64,000 bases of DNA, taken from contig NZ_CP147914.1 of assembly GCF_039645565.1 (NCBI RefSeq), forward strand, positions 2,167,573-2,231,572, in the 5' to 3' direction. This stretch comes from Sulfurimonas sp. HSL1-2. Its GTDB lineage: Bacteria; Campylobacterota; Campylobacteria; Campylobacterales; Sulfurimonadaceae. The notes under the pieces are model-generated. The model did no database searches, was not told the DNA's origin, and saw only the letters and a list, made by a program, of their open reading frames with translations. Position 1 is the stretch's first letter. The number at the start of each line of letters is the position of its first letter. Below, piece after piece: positions 1 to 8,295 of the stretch. A program made the translations under genes and the position numbers.

Positions 1-1
1 T

Positions 2-292
2 TTCGAGTCAATGTTTCTCAGCAATCAGGAACTTGCCCGTGTTCTTCTGCTTTCACTTAGTAAGAAAATACGTATGCTTGAATCAGTCATTGAACGTGGC
101 CTGGTCATGGACGCATCCGAACGCGTTATCAACTTTATCCGGAAATCTCCTGAGCTGCTTAAAACAATGCGTCATTACGAAATTGCGAATATTCTGAACC
201 TGACACCGGAGACCTTCTCGCGAACACTCAAAAAGTTGCAGCATGAAGGTAAAGTCGTCAACAGTGTGGAGGGGTGGGAGGTTCTCCCATAG
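2..292 (+). CDS. Crp/Fnr-family transcriptional regulator, C-terminal part (5' end outside window)
   Basis: The frame is open from the first bases of the window, so this is the 3' end of a longer gene. About 96 residues are visible. The first half looks like the dimerisation helix that follows a cyclic-nucleotide-binding-fold domain, and the rest is a Crp-type winged helix-turn-helix (roughly HYEIANILNLTPETFSRTLKKL), closest to the HTH_Crp family. The sensory domain is not visible, so the effector (NO, O2, redox) cannot be read. It faces a globin gene convergently, and four Crp/Fnr-type boxes lie within the next 8.3 kb, so it is the natural candidate for the local regulator (HcpR-, NssR- or Fnr-like). 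That link is inference. Confidence 0.85.
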   Translation, partial: FESMFLSNQELARVLLLSLSKKIRMLESVIERGLVMDASERVINFIRKSPELLKTMRHYEIANILNLTPETFSRTLKKLQHEGKVVNSVEGWEVLP

Positions 293-302
293 AAGACACT
301 CC

Positions 303-330
303 TTTACGCCGCAGCGTAAAGCTCCTTTTC
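303..330 (+). terminator. Likely intrinsic terminator of the Crp/Fnr gene
   Basis: Stem TTTACGC, loop CGCA, stem GCGTAAA, then GCTCCTTTTC. It starts 10 bases after the regulator's stop codon and lies inside the 3' end of the convergent globin gene. Confidence 0.5.
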
Positions 331-732
331 GCGGGCGATCAGCAAATCGCCCAAATAGAAATATGCCTCTTTCCAAGCTGTAAGCACCTCGTCGGTAGCA
401 GCATCACCAAGTACATCCTTTACGGCGCCCAGCAGTGAAACACCGACCATCGGATAATGTTCCGGCTTCACACCGGTACGCACATGCGCCTGCGCCATCT
501 TATCCAGTGCATCACCCAGGATATCGAGGCGCTCGATATTGGCGGCATATGCGCCAACTGCCGCCGCCAGTTTTTTGTGCTGATCAGGAGAAGCATCGCT
601 AAACAGTGCTTTCGTCTCCGGATGGGACTCAAATAAGATCTCGTACATTCTCGCCGTAATCGCCTCTGCATTTTCTGCGACCGGTTTTGCGGTTGCTTTT
701 ACAATCTCAATTGTCTCTTTTGATAGACTCAT
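304..732 (-). CDS. Single-domain globin (Cgb/Vgb-like haemoglobin)
   Basis: A 142-residue protein beginning MSLSKETIEIVKAT. An all-helical globin domain spans the length, with the distal-side pattern typical of bacterial single-domain haemoglobins and flavohaemoglobin N-termini (HPETKALF near residue 38) and a likely proximal His in the AQAHVRTGVKPEHYPMVG segment. No FAD/NAD reductase domain follows. In Campylobacter the related Cgb converts NO to nitrate under NssR control. The start at 732 has an AAAGGA ribosome-binding site 6 bases upstream; a 25-residue upstream extension in the same frame has no such site. The neighbours (NO reductase, hemerythrins, cytochrome c-prime) support a role in NO or O2 scavenging. 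Confidence 0.9.
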   Translation of the reverse strand: MSLSKETIEIVKATAKPVAENAEAITARMYEILFESHPETKALFSDASPDQHKKLAAAVGAYAANIERLDILGDALDKMAQAHVRTGVKPEHYPMVGVSLLGAVKDVLGDAATDEVLTAWKEAYFYLGDLLIAREKELYAAA

Positions 733-934
733 GTCAAATCCTTTATATGTCAAAATGTAGCATCGATGTTTGATGATTTTATCAGTGATGGCTGTATTTT
801 TGTGCAATAAAATTGTATATATTTTATGCTATAATCTTAATATTTTCTTAAAAAATGCCAAGGGAAAGCCTGGCGCGAATGTCAGTTGTTGAAGTTAAAA
901 AATGATGGGCACCGTCCGACAGATAAGCATTTAA
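733..934. other. Intergenic region between globin and NO reductase, with possible RNA structure
   Basis: About 200 AT-rich bases without a convincing gene. It contains a GCCA-A-GG / CC-TGGC hairpin (857-874) and a long-range pairing of AGTTAAAAAATG (893-904) with CATTTAACT (928-936). A TATAAT-like element on the plus strand near 829-834 has no obvious target. The globin promoter must lie here, but I found no clean Crp/Fnr box for it. Confidence 0.3.
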
Positions 935-960
935 CTGCAAGGGGCCTAGCCCCTATGCAG
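935..960 (-). terminator. Hairpin at the 3' end of the NO reductase gene
   Basis: An 11-bp stem with one bulged A (955) and a 3-base loop (946-948). The stop codon (946-948) forms the loop. The following T-run on the minus strand is weak (TTAAATG), so this may be a weak terminator or an mRNA 3'-end stabiliser. Confidence 0.4.
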
Positions 961-3180
961 CACCTTGCTGAAATAGATTTTTCTCGTTGTATCATAGAGA
1001 ATGACCAATCCTCCAAGTATCATCGTACCGTCTGGAAGAATGCGGAACCACATCCATCCGCTGAGCGCCTCTATCGTTTCACGGCTGCGTGCTGCGTAAT
1101 AACCAAATTCATGTGCAGTTGACGTCTGTTCAAATCCTATGATCAATGTCGGCAGCGCATAAAGCACCACCCCGACGGTCAACAGCCAAAATCCCCAAAG
1201 GCTAGGCCGATCATCCCATTCAAGATTCTTTGCCAGTGCATTGGCGCGTGCCGTCATATAGATAAACGCTATCGCTATGTATCCGAAGGCCCCGAGCAGT
1301 GCCACATGCCCATGCGGCATGATCAAGTAGGTGCCGTGAGAGTAATAGCTGATTGTGGGCGTATTGATGACCATACCCAAAAAGCCAGCACCAAACCAGT
1401 TTAGAAATGCCGAACCCGCAAGCCACAGGAATGGTACATTGAAGACGAATTCCTTTCCAAGGCTCTTAATATGACTACGCTCTTTGATTGCCTCAATCAT
1501 CAGAAGCGCTAGCGGCAGCGGCTCCATCGCCGAAAAGATGCCCCCTACAGCAATCCAGTATTCGTCAAGTCCCTGCCACCAGTAGTGATGTCCGACCCCG
1601 AGCGTACCGCTCATCATAATCAGTCCAAGCTCAAAAAGCATCACGCGTTCTGCCGTACGTTTCGAAACCAGCCCAAGCGCTACGGTCAAGAATGCCAACA
1701 CACCCGCTGCGAAGAGTTCAAATGTCAATTCTACCCAGAGGTGAACAACCCACCATCGGTAATAATCGTCAACAGTGTAGTTAGGCATGATATCTGTTAA
1801 TGGCATCATCCCCGCGATATAAAGTGTTGCAATTCCGAAAGCCGACCAGATAATGGTTCCGACCAACAAATTATTTTTACGGGCCTTGCGAACAGTAGAG
1901 TAGACCATACCGAACCAAAGTACGAGACCGATAACAAGTCCGATATCCCAGACCCGTCCCAAATTAAGTAGCTCTCGCCCTTCGTTTCCGAACCAGAACC
2001 AGACATCACGCATCTGGCCGGTCGCACCAAGATATATCCCTATAAGACCGCCACCGCCGACAACTAGCAAGGCAACCCATAACACGTCCACGAGTCTGGG
2101 GAATTTCAGGTCTTCTCCGCCGACAAGCGGCGCGATCAAGAGACCGCCCACCAACCAGCCAACGGCTACCCACACAATGGCGAGATTGGTATGCAGCGCA
2201 CGCATGACATTAAACGGAAGAATGTCCTGGGATAGAATAAAGTTTTCCGTCGGATCAACATAAATATGTGCCAAATACCCGCCGAGGACAAGCTGAAGCA
2301 GGATAAAGAGCGCCACTATCGGGACGTACTTGAGAAGTTTTTCCTGCGATGGAAACAGCTTCGTGATCTTAAGCGCCGGCTCGAGATGTTTCTCTTCATC
2401 CGCTTCGCCTTTGAACAAAAATTCGTATGCCAGATAAATGACACCGATCGTCATTGCCCACAAGATCAAAAATTCCCAAAGTGAATAAAAATGCGATACC
2501 CATTGAACATCCTGATCAATGAGCGGTTCAGATGGCCAGTTATTTGACCAGGTCCGGTCCGTACCCGGGCGCAAGGAAGATGCGACTAATTGCGACCAGT
2601 CGACAAAAGCGGCAATTTTTTTCGCTTCATCTTGGCGGATAACGCCCGCACGCCATGCGCGTTCATGGTCACCGTTGACAAGAAAGTTCACGAGGTAATC
2701 TACGTTATGTTCATAGGCTTTGGCCGAAGCCTCCGTATAAACAACACCTGCTTCATCAAGCAATGTCTGTTTTTTGAAGTCGCGTATGGTACGTGCTTTT
2801 ACACCAGCCAACTCCGTATCATCAAGTCTATCCAATGGCTTCCCGAACAATGAACGCGCATAGGACCTATATAGTGATTCAGCCCGCTTATGCATAAACT
2901 CCGTCGAGAAATCCGGACCGAGATAGGCACCCATACCAAGCAGCGTGCCGTAATCCATTAAATCAAACTGCTGAAAGTAGCCTTTGCCGGCGACGACGTC
3001 ATCATAGGTATAAAGTACTTTTCCGCTCTCGCTGACCACCTGTTTGGGAATCGGTGGCACCTCTTTTTGCAATGTAGCCGTGTAATAAATCAGTATCGTG
3101 ACCATGAAGGTACCGATAATCCAGAAAAAAGCATACAAACTCTTTCTGCTCATCAGTTTTTCCATAAACGATGTTTCCAT
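946..3180 (-). CDS. norZ: Quinol-dependent nitric oxide reductase (qNOR)
   Basis: A 744-residue inner-membrane protein that reduces two NO to N2O using quinol. A single N-terminal membrane helix and a large periplasmic domain precede a 12-helix NorB-like core, the fused qNOR layout, with no separate NorC. Counting from the first in-frame start, the visible metal ligands are H332 (LHTN), H482 (HLWVE), H533/H534 (GHHYWW) and H626/H628 (HGH), matching haem b, FeB and haem b3 ligands. A WSNNWP motif typical of the family is at about residue 213. The ATG at 3180 is preferred because AAGGAG ends 6 bases before it; ATG 3183 and TTG 3186 are too close. It is preceded by a perfect TTGAT-N4-ATCAA box and sits next to an Rrf2 regulator. 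Confidence 0.93.
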   Translation of the reverse strand: METSFMEKLMSRKSLYAFFWIIGTFMVTILIYYTATLQKEVPPIPKQVVSESGKVLYTYDDVVAGKGYFQQFDLMDYGTLLGMGAYLGPDFSTEFMHKRAESLYRSYARSLFGKPLDRLDDTELAGVKARTIRDFKKQTLLDEAGVVYTEASAKAYEHNVDYLVNFLVNGDHERAWRAGVIRQDEAKKIAAFVDWSQLVASSLRPGTDRTWSNNWPSEPLIDQDVQWVSHFYSLWEFLILWAMTIGVIYLAYEFLFKGEADEEKHLEPALKITKLFPSQEKLLKYVPIVALFILLQLVLGGYLAHIYVDPTENFILSQDILPFNVMRALHTNLAIVWVAVGWLVGGLLIAPLVGGEDLKFPRLVDVLWVALLVVGGGGLIGIYLGATGQMRDVWFWFGNEGRELLNLGRVWDIGLVIGLVLWFGMVYSTVRKARKNNLLVGTIIWSAFGIATLYIAGMMPLTDIMPNYTVDDYYRWWVVHLWVELTFELFAAGVLAFLTVALGLVSKRTAERVMLFELGLIMMSGTLGVGHHYWWQGLDEYWIAVGGIFSAMEPLPLALLMIEAIKERSHIKSLGKEFVFNVPFLWLAGSAFLNWFGAGFLGMVINTPTISYYSHGTYLIMPHGHVALLGAFGYIAIAFIYMTARANALAKNLEWDDRPSLWGFWLLTVGVVLYALPTLIIGFEQTSTAHEFGYYAARSRETIEALSGWMWFRILPDGTMILGGLVILYDTTRKIYFSKVLHRG

Positions 3181-3222
3181 CATCAACTCCTTAAATCATA
3201 CCTTTAGGTAGTATTTAATGGA

Positions 3223-3264
3223 ACTATAATGCTTTGCCAATTTCACTGCATTGATATCGATCAA
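3223..3264 (-). promoter_or_regulatory. Crp/Fnr-box promoter of the NO reductase gene
   Basis: The perfect palindrome TTGATATCGATCAA lies at 3251-3264 (centre 3257.5). On the minus strand a -10 element TATAGT occupies 3228-3223, giving a predicted start near 3216, 41.5 bases from the box centre. This is the class II activator position for Fnr/Crp proteins. Confidence 0.7.
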
Positions 3265-3281
3265 GATCGGGAATGTTTTAT

Positions 3282-3671
3282 CTAGGAGATACTGCTAAGC
3301 GTTGTTTCTTGAAGCATTCTGCGGATCTGCTCTCTGGGCTTTGCCCATTGCTCATGAAGAGCACACGGTTTATCTGAATCACACCTGTCACGGCCCATGA
3401 TACAGTTGACGTAATTATATCCAGGCTCCACAGCTTCAACAATGTCGCTGAGCATGATCGTTTCGGCCGAACGCGAAAGACGATATCCGCCCTCTCTTCC
3501 CTGCTCGGTGATTACCAGATTGGATCGGTACAGCATTCGAAGTGTTTTGGAGGTATATTGAAATGGTATGTTCAGGCGTTCATGCAATGTCTTCACACTG
3601 ACAACACTTTTTGCACTGGCGAGCTGGGCCATGATAGACAATGCATATTCAGCTGTTTTACTCAGTTTCAT
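3282..3671 (-). CDS. Rrf2-family transcriptional regulator, NsrR/IscR-like
   Basis: A 129-residue protein with an N-terminal winged helix (MKLSKTAEYALSIMAQLA) and three cysteines in a C-x6-C-x5-C arrangement (residues about 90-103), the usual Fe-S cluster ligands of NsrR, IscR and RsrR. It lies just upstream of the NO reductase gene in the same direction, which favours an NsrR-type NO sensor, but IscR-like roles are possible. No ribosome-binding site precedes the ATG, and a TATAAT -10 element (3685-3680) would place the transcript start 2-3 bases before it, so the mRNA may be leaderless. Confidence 0.85.
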   Translation of the reverse strand: MKLSKTAEYALSIMAQLASAKSVVSVKTLHERLNIPFQYTSKTLRMLYRSNLVITEQGREGGYRLSRSAETIMLSDIVEAVEPGYNYVNCIMGRDRCDSDKPCALHEQWAKPREQIRRMLQETTLSSIS

Positions 3672-3679
3672 GGTTTCTG

Positions 3680-3685
3680 ATTATA
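3680..3685 (-). promoter_or_regulatory. -10 element of the Rrf2 regulator (near-leaderless)
   Basis: TATAAT on the minus strand, 9 bases before the start codon at 3671. The predicted transcript start is about 3673. Confidence 0.45.
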
Positions 3686-3760
3686 CCGAAGAGATTCACC
3701 TGCATATAATCTTTTTGCTTTTCCTAACAATCACCTATGCTGCAGCGTCGCAGGCTCTTC

Positions 3761-5059
3761 TCACGATTTCATACTCATGTCGGAAAATGCGGAAAGATCC
3801 ATCGGGGTACCGGACTTTCGCTTCCGGCGGTAAACATTCGCTGCACTGAGCAGATTCATCCCCAGCAGCATAAAACTCAATAACATGGCGAGCGCAGCCC
3901 ATGGCAACAGCACATCAAATTCAAAGCTGCCGAACAAAAACAAAAACGACATCAAGGCAAGATAGACATGGAGCTTTGCGCGTTTTGGCGATATGATCTC
4001 CGTCATGACAGGCGCATCGAAATATCCCTGGCTGTTCAGATGAAACCAGACCAGGAATGGTACGATCTTGTACATCATCCCGAAAACCACACTGAGTGCA
4101 AATCCCCCATAGGCGACCAGCATCATAGGAATGAGGGCCGACTCACCGCTTACGGTATAACAAAACCACCCCAAAACCGCTAAAAGCAGCAGCGCCATGC
4201 CCATTCGCCAGAACCATACCGTAGCATCCGCTACGGGACGTTTCCGCTGCGACAGGCGCCGGAATGTGATCACAGCAAATCCTAACAATGTCACTGCAAT
4301 GAATGTATCGAAAACAGCTGCATACGGCAATGAGAAGATTAACCAGATCATTTTCAGCATGAGTGACGCAAAGAGTATTGCCCAGGCCCACTTTTTGCAG
4401 AATCCTGGGTACGGGGGTGTCACATAGAACATCTCGATGACCTGGAATGCCACCGCTATGATGAGCATCCCCATCCATCCCACCAGGGCAAAACTATAAT
4501 GGGAGGCGCGGATTGCCTCATGCGAAACAGACATTTCTCCCTGTGCAAACATGTAAAGCATTGCCAATGCCAAAAGTACTGCTACTGCAAAAGAGGCAAG
4601 TGCGATCTGCATCCCGCGTACGGTATCTTTGGCATCTCGCTGCCGTAGCAGGGGAGGAAGCATCAGCAGTGCCAGCCAGAACACGGCACTCCCCAGCAAC
4701 AAGCCTGCCAGAGCGTATGCCGCAGGTTCAAAGCTTATGAACGCCCAGACAAGCATCATGGTCCCCGTGGTCAGCAACAGATGAACCGCAGTGGCATGGC
4801 GAGTCGGTACTTTGATGACGACCCCGGCGAGTACCGGCAGCATCTGGAAGAGTGATCCCGTCATTGCCATAGCGATGACGCCAAGGAATAGCAGATGGAC
4901 TGCCGCAGCTGCCGACGGGCCGTGCGGCACGAGCATATCACTGCCGGAATAGAACATGAAAAGCGAGAAGAGCACTCCGAAGAAGGGCACCATGAGGAAA
5001 AAACGCAGGATGACGCCGATCGGTGGCGCCTGTTCCAAAGAGAGCCCCTGGCTAAACAT
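3761..5059 (-). CDS. Polytopic membrane protein, haem-copper-oxidase subunit I-like, NO-associated
   Basis: About 432 residues with roughly 12 hydrophobic helices. Conserved-looking patches are HLLFLGVIAMAMTGSLFQML in an early helix, HYSFALVGWMG in the middle and GMMYKIVPFLVWFHLN near the end. The histidines in these helices resemble the COX1-like/NnrS-like superfamily, but the GHTGR signature of true NnrS is absent. The start at 5059 is chosen because ATGTTTAG overlaps the stop of the DUF2249 gene by 8 bases; the longer form would overlap it by 44. It is the last gene of a hemerythrin-DUF2249-membrane protein unit under a Crp/Fnr box. Such trios are common near NO reductases in denitrifiers; the biochemical function is unknown to me. 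Confidence 0.7.
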   Translation of the reverse strand: MFSQGLSLEQAPPIGVILRFFLMVPFFGVLFSLFMFYSGSDMLVPHGPSAAAAVHLLFLGVIAMAMTGSLFQMLPVLAGVVIKVPTRHATAVHLLLTTGTMMLVWAFISFEPAAYALAGLLLGSAVFWLALLMLPPLLRQRDAKDTVRGMQIALASFAVAVLLALAMLYMFAQGEMSVSHEAIRASHYSFALVGWMGMLIIAVAFQVIEMFYVTPPYPGFCKKWAWAILFASLMLKMIWLIFSLPYAAVFDTFIAVTLLGFAVITFRRLSQRKRPVADATVWFWRMGMALLLLAVLGWFCYTVSGESALIPMMLVAYGGFALSVVFGMMYKIVPFLVWFHLNSQGYFDAPVMTEIISPKRAKLHVYLALMSFLFLFGSFEFDVLLPWAALAMLLSFMLLGMNLLSAANVYRRKRKSGTPMDLSAFSDMSMKS

Positions 5060-5300
5060 CCAGAGACTCCAGGTCGACCGCAGGATCCCTGGCAATCAGA
5101 ATATGCCAAATGCCGTTTTCATCTTCATAAGAGCGGTAACGTCCCCCCTGCTTCCCGAGAATATCAAAAAGTGGCAGCGGGTTTTTTCGATGAATCATGT
5201 GGAGCACTTCGCCCTGTGTGAGTGCGGCAAAAGCCGCAATCGCCTTTTCCAACGGCACAGGATGTTCGAAAATCCGCACATCCAGTTCGATCACATGCAT
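5052..5300 (-). CDS. DUF2249 domain protein
   Basis: An 82-residue protein starting MHVIELDVR. It resembles DUF2249, a TusA/SirA-like small alpha/beta fold often found beside hemerythrins in denitrification and NO-stress loci (EHPVPLEKAIAAFAAL, then VLHMIHRKNPLPLFDIL, then a C-terminal WHILIARD strand). The start codon overlaps the stop of the upstream hemerythrin (TAATG), and its own stop overlaps the next gene, so the three are translationally coupled. The function is not established; a ligand-binding or metal-handling partner of the hemerythrin is an inference from linkage. Confidence 0.8.
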   Translation of the reverse strand: MHVIELDVRIFEHPVPLEKAIAAFAALTQGEVLHMIHRKNPLPLFDILGKQGGRYRSYEDENGIWHILIARDPAVDLESLDV

Positions 5301-5731
5301 TACAGCGCTTTCATCTCGTCAATGATCAGCGACGCATCGCCTTGCAGGGTATGGTCGCAGGCTGGGTAAAGCATCTGCTCCTCTTTCATGTTATGCTGCT
5401 GCAGCAGAATCATCATCGACTCCGCCATCCCGAGAAAACCATTCGAATCTCCGTTATCCAATGCCGTACGCATCCGCTCCAGAAGCCCACGAACCTGCTC
5501 GTGTTCCATACGCATCACATGTGTCGGGCCGCCCTGCATACCGGAACGCTGCTCAAATGCCGGGAAGAGAATCTCCTCTTCCATGGCGAAATGGTGAAGG
5601 GTCTCGCTGTTAAATCGTTCAAATGCCCCTCTGGCCGCTGCCAGATCGCCTTTGGCAACAGCTGATTCCGTCTCGGCAAACGCAGAATCACATTTTCGGT
5701 GGTCATCTCGCAGAAATTCAAGAATCATCAT
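5300..5731 (-). CDS. Hemerythrin-domain protein (copy 1)
   Basis: A 143-residue four-helix hemerythrin (HHE cation-binding) domain. Ligand-type residues are seen in DDHRKCD near residue 10, LHHFAMEEEILFP near 45-57, MRMEHEQVRGLL near 80 and QQHNMKEEQMLYP near 115-125, giving the His/Glu set of a di-iron site. It probably binds O2 or NO in the cytoplasm, since no signal peptide is visible. It is the first gene of a unit with DUF2249 and a membrane protein, and its promoter has a perfect TTGAT-N4-ATCAA box. It is a diverged paralogue of the gene at 5802-6233. Confidence 0.88.
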   Translation of the reverse strand: MMILEFLRDDHRKCDSAFAETESAVAKGDLAAARGAFERFNSETLHHFAMEEEILFPAFEQRSGMQGGPTHVMRMEHEQVRGLLERMRTALDNGDSNGFLGMAESMMILLQQHNMKEEQMLYPACDHTLQGDASLIIDEMKAL

Positions 5732-5749
5732 ACATCCTTTTTTACTGCG

Positions 5750-5792
5750 ATCTTACCCCCTTTTGGACCTTTCGCTCATTGATGTGAATCAA
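5750..5792 (-). promoter_or_regulatory. Crp/Fnr-box promoter of the hemerythrin-DUF2249 unit
   Basis: The perfect palindrome TTGATGTGAATCAA lies at 5779-5792 (centre 5785.5). The minus-strand -10 candidate TAAGAT (5755-5750) predicts a start near 5743, about 42 bases from the box centre. The AAGGAT ribosome-binding region precedes ATG 5731. Confidence 0.65.
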
Positions 5793-5801
5793 GATGCTCC
5801 G

Positions 5802-6233
5802 TCATGGCCGCAAACAGCACCCCTCGATCTCTATGCCGTCTTTTTCCGCATCTTCAGCCATGAGCCGATCGCAAAGCGGATAGAGCAGCTGCTCTTCTTT
5901 CATGTTATGCTGCTGCATCAGTATCATGAAAGACTCTCCCCACCCTAGAAACGTCGAAAAATCTCCAACTGCGAGCAGCTGCTGCATCTTCTCGAGCAAC
6001 GCCCTGATCTGCATATGTTCAAAACGGATCGGATCCAGTCCCGCCTGTTCTTCCGCCTCGAGCCTTGAAAAGACACGAAGCTCCTCATGTTCCATATGCG
6101 AGACGGTCTCTTCCACAAACTGTCCGAACAGTTTTTCGGCCCTTTCTATGTCGCCGCCGACAACCGCCCTTTCAGCTTCCGCATAGAGCGAATCACACTG
6201 TCGGTGTTCAGCTTTGAATTCATCCATGATCAT
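5802..6233 (-). CDS. Hemerythrin-domain protein (copy 2)
   Basis: A 143-residue hemerythrin-family protein starting MIMDEFKAEHRQCDSLY. The di-iron ligand motifs are kept: AEHRQCD, VSHMEHEELRVF, IRFEHMQIRALL and QQHNMKEEQLLYP. It has a Cys-Cys pair near its C-terminus (EGCCLRP), absent from copy 1. Only 12 bases separate it from the upstream ribonucleotide reductase gene, so it is probably co-transcribed with that gene rather than with copy 1, which has its own promoter. A role in O2 or NO binding or in iron delivery is inferred. Confidence 0.87.
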   Translation of the reverse strand: MIMDEFKAEHRQCDSLYAEAERAVVGGDIERAEKLFGQFVEETVSHMEHEELRVFSRLEAEEQAGLDPIRFEHMQIRALLEKMQQLLAVGDFSTFLGWGESFMILMQQHNMKEEQLLYPLCDRLMAEDAEKDGIEIEGCCLRP

Positions 6234-6245
6234 ACGTTCATCCTT

Positions 6246-8219
6246 TTAAATCTCACAACTGTCATTTGAACAGAAACGGCTCTCAATCCCGTCGCTGTCG
6301 GAAAACAACCTCCAGTCGATCCGTGGCATTGCTGCCAGCTTTTCGTCATAGGTCTCTTTGCTGATCCCTTCGTAGGGCATCTGTTTATAGGCCCCGGTCT
6401 CAGAGTGCGGAAGCATGGAAACCGATTTAATGACCGGGGCGAACTGCGCCAGCATATGCTCAACCTGATGCGCTTCGGATTCGGGATCAAAATAGACGGT
6501 ACAGCTCACCATGTTGTCACTCCACTCCCGCTGCAGCATGGCGAGAAACGCAAACTGCTCCCAGGCGGAAACTTCGGTGGCCTTTCGTGTCTTTCCCTGG
6601 TCTATCGGAAATTCGAAGACGGTCGTGTTTTCACTGTAGACGTCAGGTTCATGCGGAATGCCCGCTGCTTTGAGTACACGACAGACGGCGGAATCATTCC
6701 CGACGCGCATCCGGCGCAATGCATACTGGAATGTCGGGAAATGCATGCCGGAACTGACTCCGGCCAGTTGCGAGATTGTGCCTGATGGTTTGATTGTCGT
6801 TACCCGAATCGACGGCGGCACACCGGCATCCGAAGCCAGCTTACGATTTATCGACCGCACAATCTTGTATCCTTTGCGCAGACGGCGGGTCAGTTCGGTT
6901 GCCCCAAGATCATCGAGCATGTCTGCTACGCCGGAAAGGCTCACCCCAATACGTCGGTTGCGAACGACAATAGCATTGGTTTCGGAACGATGTGTCGGCA
7001 TCAATGCTACCGTTGAAGCATAAAATGTCGCGTATTCGAGCACCTTGAAAAAATCGTTTTCTTCTGCGCATCGGGATGGAAAAACTTCTGCAAGGTTGCA
7101 GAGCTCATAGCTCTCAAGCGGGATTTCACTGCACGGATTGGCCAGCCACGCCTGATCATCTGACTCTTTACCGTAACGAGCATACTTCTGCACATTGATC
7201 AGGTTCATGATTCCCGGTTCTCCGTTGGCTATGATATGCTTGGCAATCATCGGAAGTTTTGCGAAATCCTCGGTTTTTTCCAGGACTACCGTATTGTTTG
7301 ACATCCATCCGATCTCGGCGCGTTCGGGATAACGCTCATAATCCTTGAGCTCCAAAAAACTCCCATCATCTGCCGATCCCAAAGCAATTTCAGCGCTGCG
7401 GCGCACGTTGCCGGCAACGACACAGGCACCGATTGCGTTGAAGATGTCCGCCGTACAGCGCGTCGTTTCCGTTTCCCCCGAGCAATACGCGTCCAGGTAG
7501 CTTTCTATCCTTCGATGCAGTGTACTTAACGGTTCCGGCCCCGAAGCGGTACCGCCGAAACCCTTGATCGATGAGCCTGCCGGGCGGATCGAGTCGTAAT
7601 CAAATTTGAACCAGGCTCCTCCTTTGGTGTAACTTTCGATCAGCAGCCTGACCGACGCAACCCACCCTTCACGGCTGTCGGGAATGACAAAAGGTACCGG
7701 GCGCGATTTGTCTGGCAGCGCGACGTTTGCACCATCCCAGGCCGTATTGAATCCGACACCAACACCGCACATCAGCATGTCCATGGTCCAGTCAGCGGCC
7801 GCGGAAAGATCTGCAGTGTCCACAGCGCCGCAGTTGTTAAGCGCGGCACCGCCGCGGGTATAGACGTATTCCGTTCCCATCGCCCAAAGTCCGCGCCCCG
7901 GAGGGAGCCATTTCATCTCGAACATCGCTGAAGCCATTTCCGCCGCATACGCCTGCCAATACCCCTCATCCCAATGCAGTCGACTGTTCACGTAATGCTG
8001 TTTTCTGACAGACATCACGCCGTTCATCACCCGGATGACCGTATCGGCCCAATGTTCCTGCGATCCGTCTTCTTTACGCCTGCTGTAGGTACGGTAATAG
8101 GTAGCCTCCCCAAAACCGCCGAACCCGAATGCCGGCGTTCTTTGCTGAAGCATATCGATGATCTGTTGTTTGAGTTCGAACCGCTCCGAAATCATGATCT
8201 CATTTTCACTGTCTTGCAT
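6246..8219 (-). CDS. nrdJ: Adenosylcobalamin-dependent ribonucleoside-triphosphate reductase, class II (copy 1)
   Basis: A 657-residue monomeric class II reductase (RTPR family) that makes deoxynucleotides using adenosylcobalamin and needs no oxygen. Residues that line up with the Lactobacillus leichmannii enzyme are C130 (LNNC), C363 and E365 in NPCSE with C374 eleven residues on, and the C-terminal redox pair C650/C655 (C-x4-C). The start at 8219 (MQDSEN) is preferred over 8264 because GGGAG lies 8 bases upstream and it matches the paralogue's start. This also leaves room for the promoter at 8249-8289. The gene is more AT-rich than its near-identical paralogue at 9650-11623. No cobalamin riboswitch was seen upstream. 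Confidence 0.9.
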   Translation of the reverse strand: MQDSENEIMISERFELKQQIIDMLQQRTPAFGFGGFGEATYYRTYSRRKEDGSQEHWADTVIRVMNGVMSVRKQHYVNSRLHWDEGYWQAYAAEMASAMFEMKWLPPGRGLWAMGTEYVYTRGGAALNNCGAVDTADLSAAADWTMDMLMCGVGVGFNTAWDGANVALPDKSRPVPFVIPDSREGWVASVRLLIESYTKGGAWFKFDYDSIRPAGSSIKGFGGTASGPEPLSTLHRRIESYLDAYCSGETETTRCTADIFNAIGACVVAGNVRRSAEIALGSADDGSFLELKDYERYPERAEIGWMSNNTVVLEKTEDFAKLPMIAKHIIANGEPGIMNLINVQKYARYGKESDDQAWLANPCSEIPLESYELCNLAEVFPSRCAEENDFFKVLEYATFYASTVALMPTHRSETNAIVVRNRRIGVSLSGVADMLDDLGATELTRRLRKGYKIVRSINRKLASDAGVPPSIRVTTIKPSGTISQLAGVSSGMHFPTFQYALRRMRVGNDSAVCRVLKAAGIPHEPDVYSENTTVFEFPIDQGKTRKATEVSAWEQFAFLAMLQREWSDNMVSCTVYFDPESEAHQVEHMLAQFAPVIKSVSMLPHSETGAYKQMPYEGISKETYDEKLAAMPRIDWRLFSDSDGIESRFCSNDSCEI

Positions 8220-8248
8220 CTCTCTTCTCCCTGAATGATCACCGGCAA

Positions 8249-8289
8249 GTATATTTTGATTCACAAGATCACTCCATGACTTTCGTCAA
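8249..8289 (-). promoter_or_regulatory. Crp/Fnr-type box promoter of nrdJ copy 1
   Basis: On the minus strand TTGACGAAAGTCAT (8289-8276, centre 8282.5) matches TTGAC-N4-GTCAA at 9 of 10 positions. TATACT (8254-8249) predicts a start near 8242, about 41 bases from the box centre and 23 bases before the chosen ATG. Confidence 0.6.
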
Positions 8290-8295
8290 GTCAGA

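Noticed and set aside
765-785. Possible Crp/Fnr box upstream of the globin
   Set aside because: The half-sites (TTGAT and ATCAG) are separated by 6 rather than 4 bases and no -10 element is correctly placed, so I did not count it with the four good boxes.
886-1122. 78-codon plus-strand ORF near the NO reductase end
   Set aside because: Most of it is antisense to the conserved NO reductase C-terminus.
3761-5095. Assignment as NnrS
   Set aside because: The GHTGR signature of NnrS is absent, so only a general COX1-like/NO-associated label is given.
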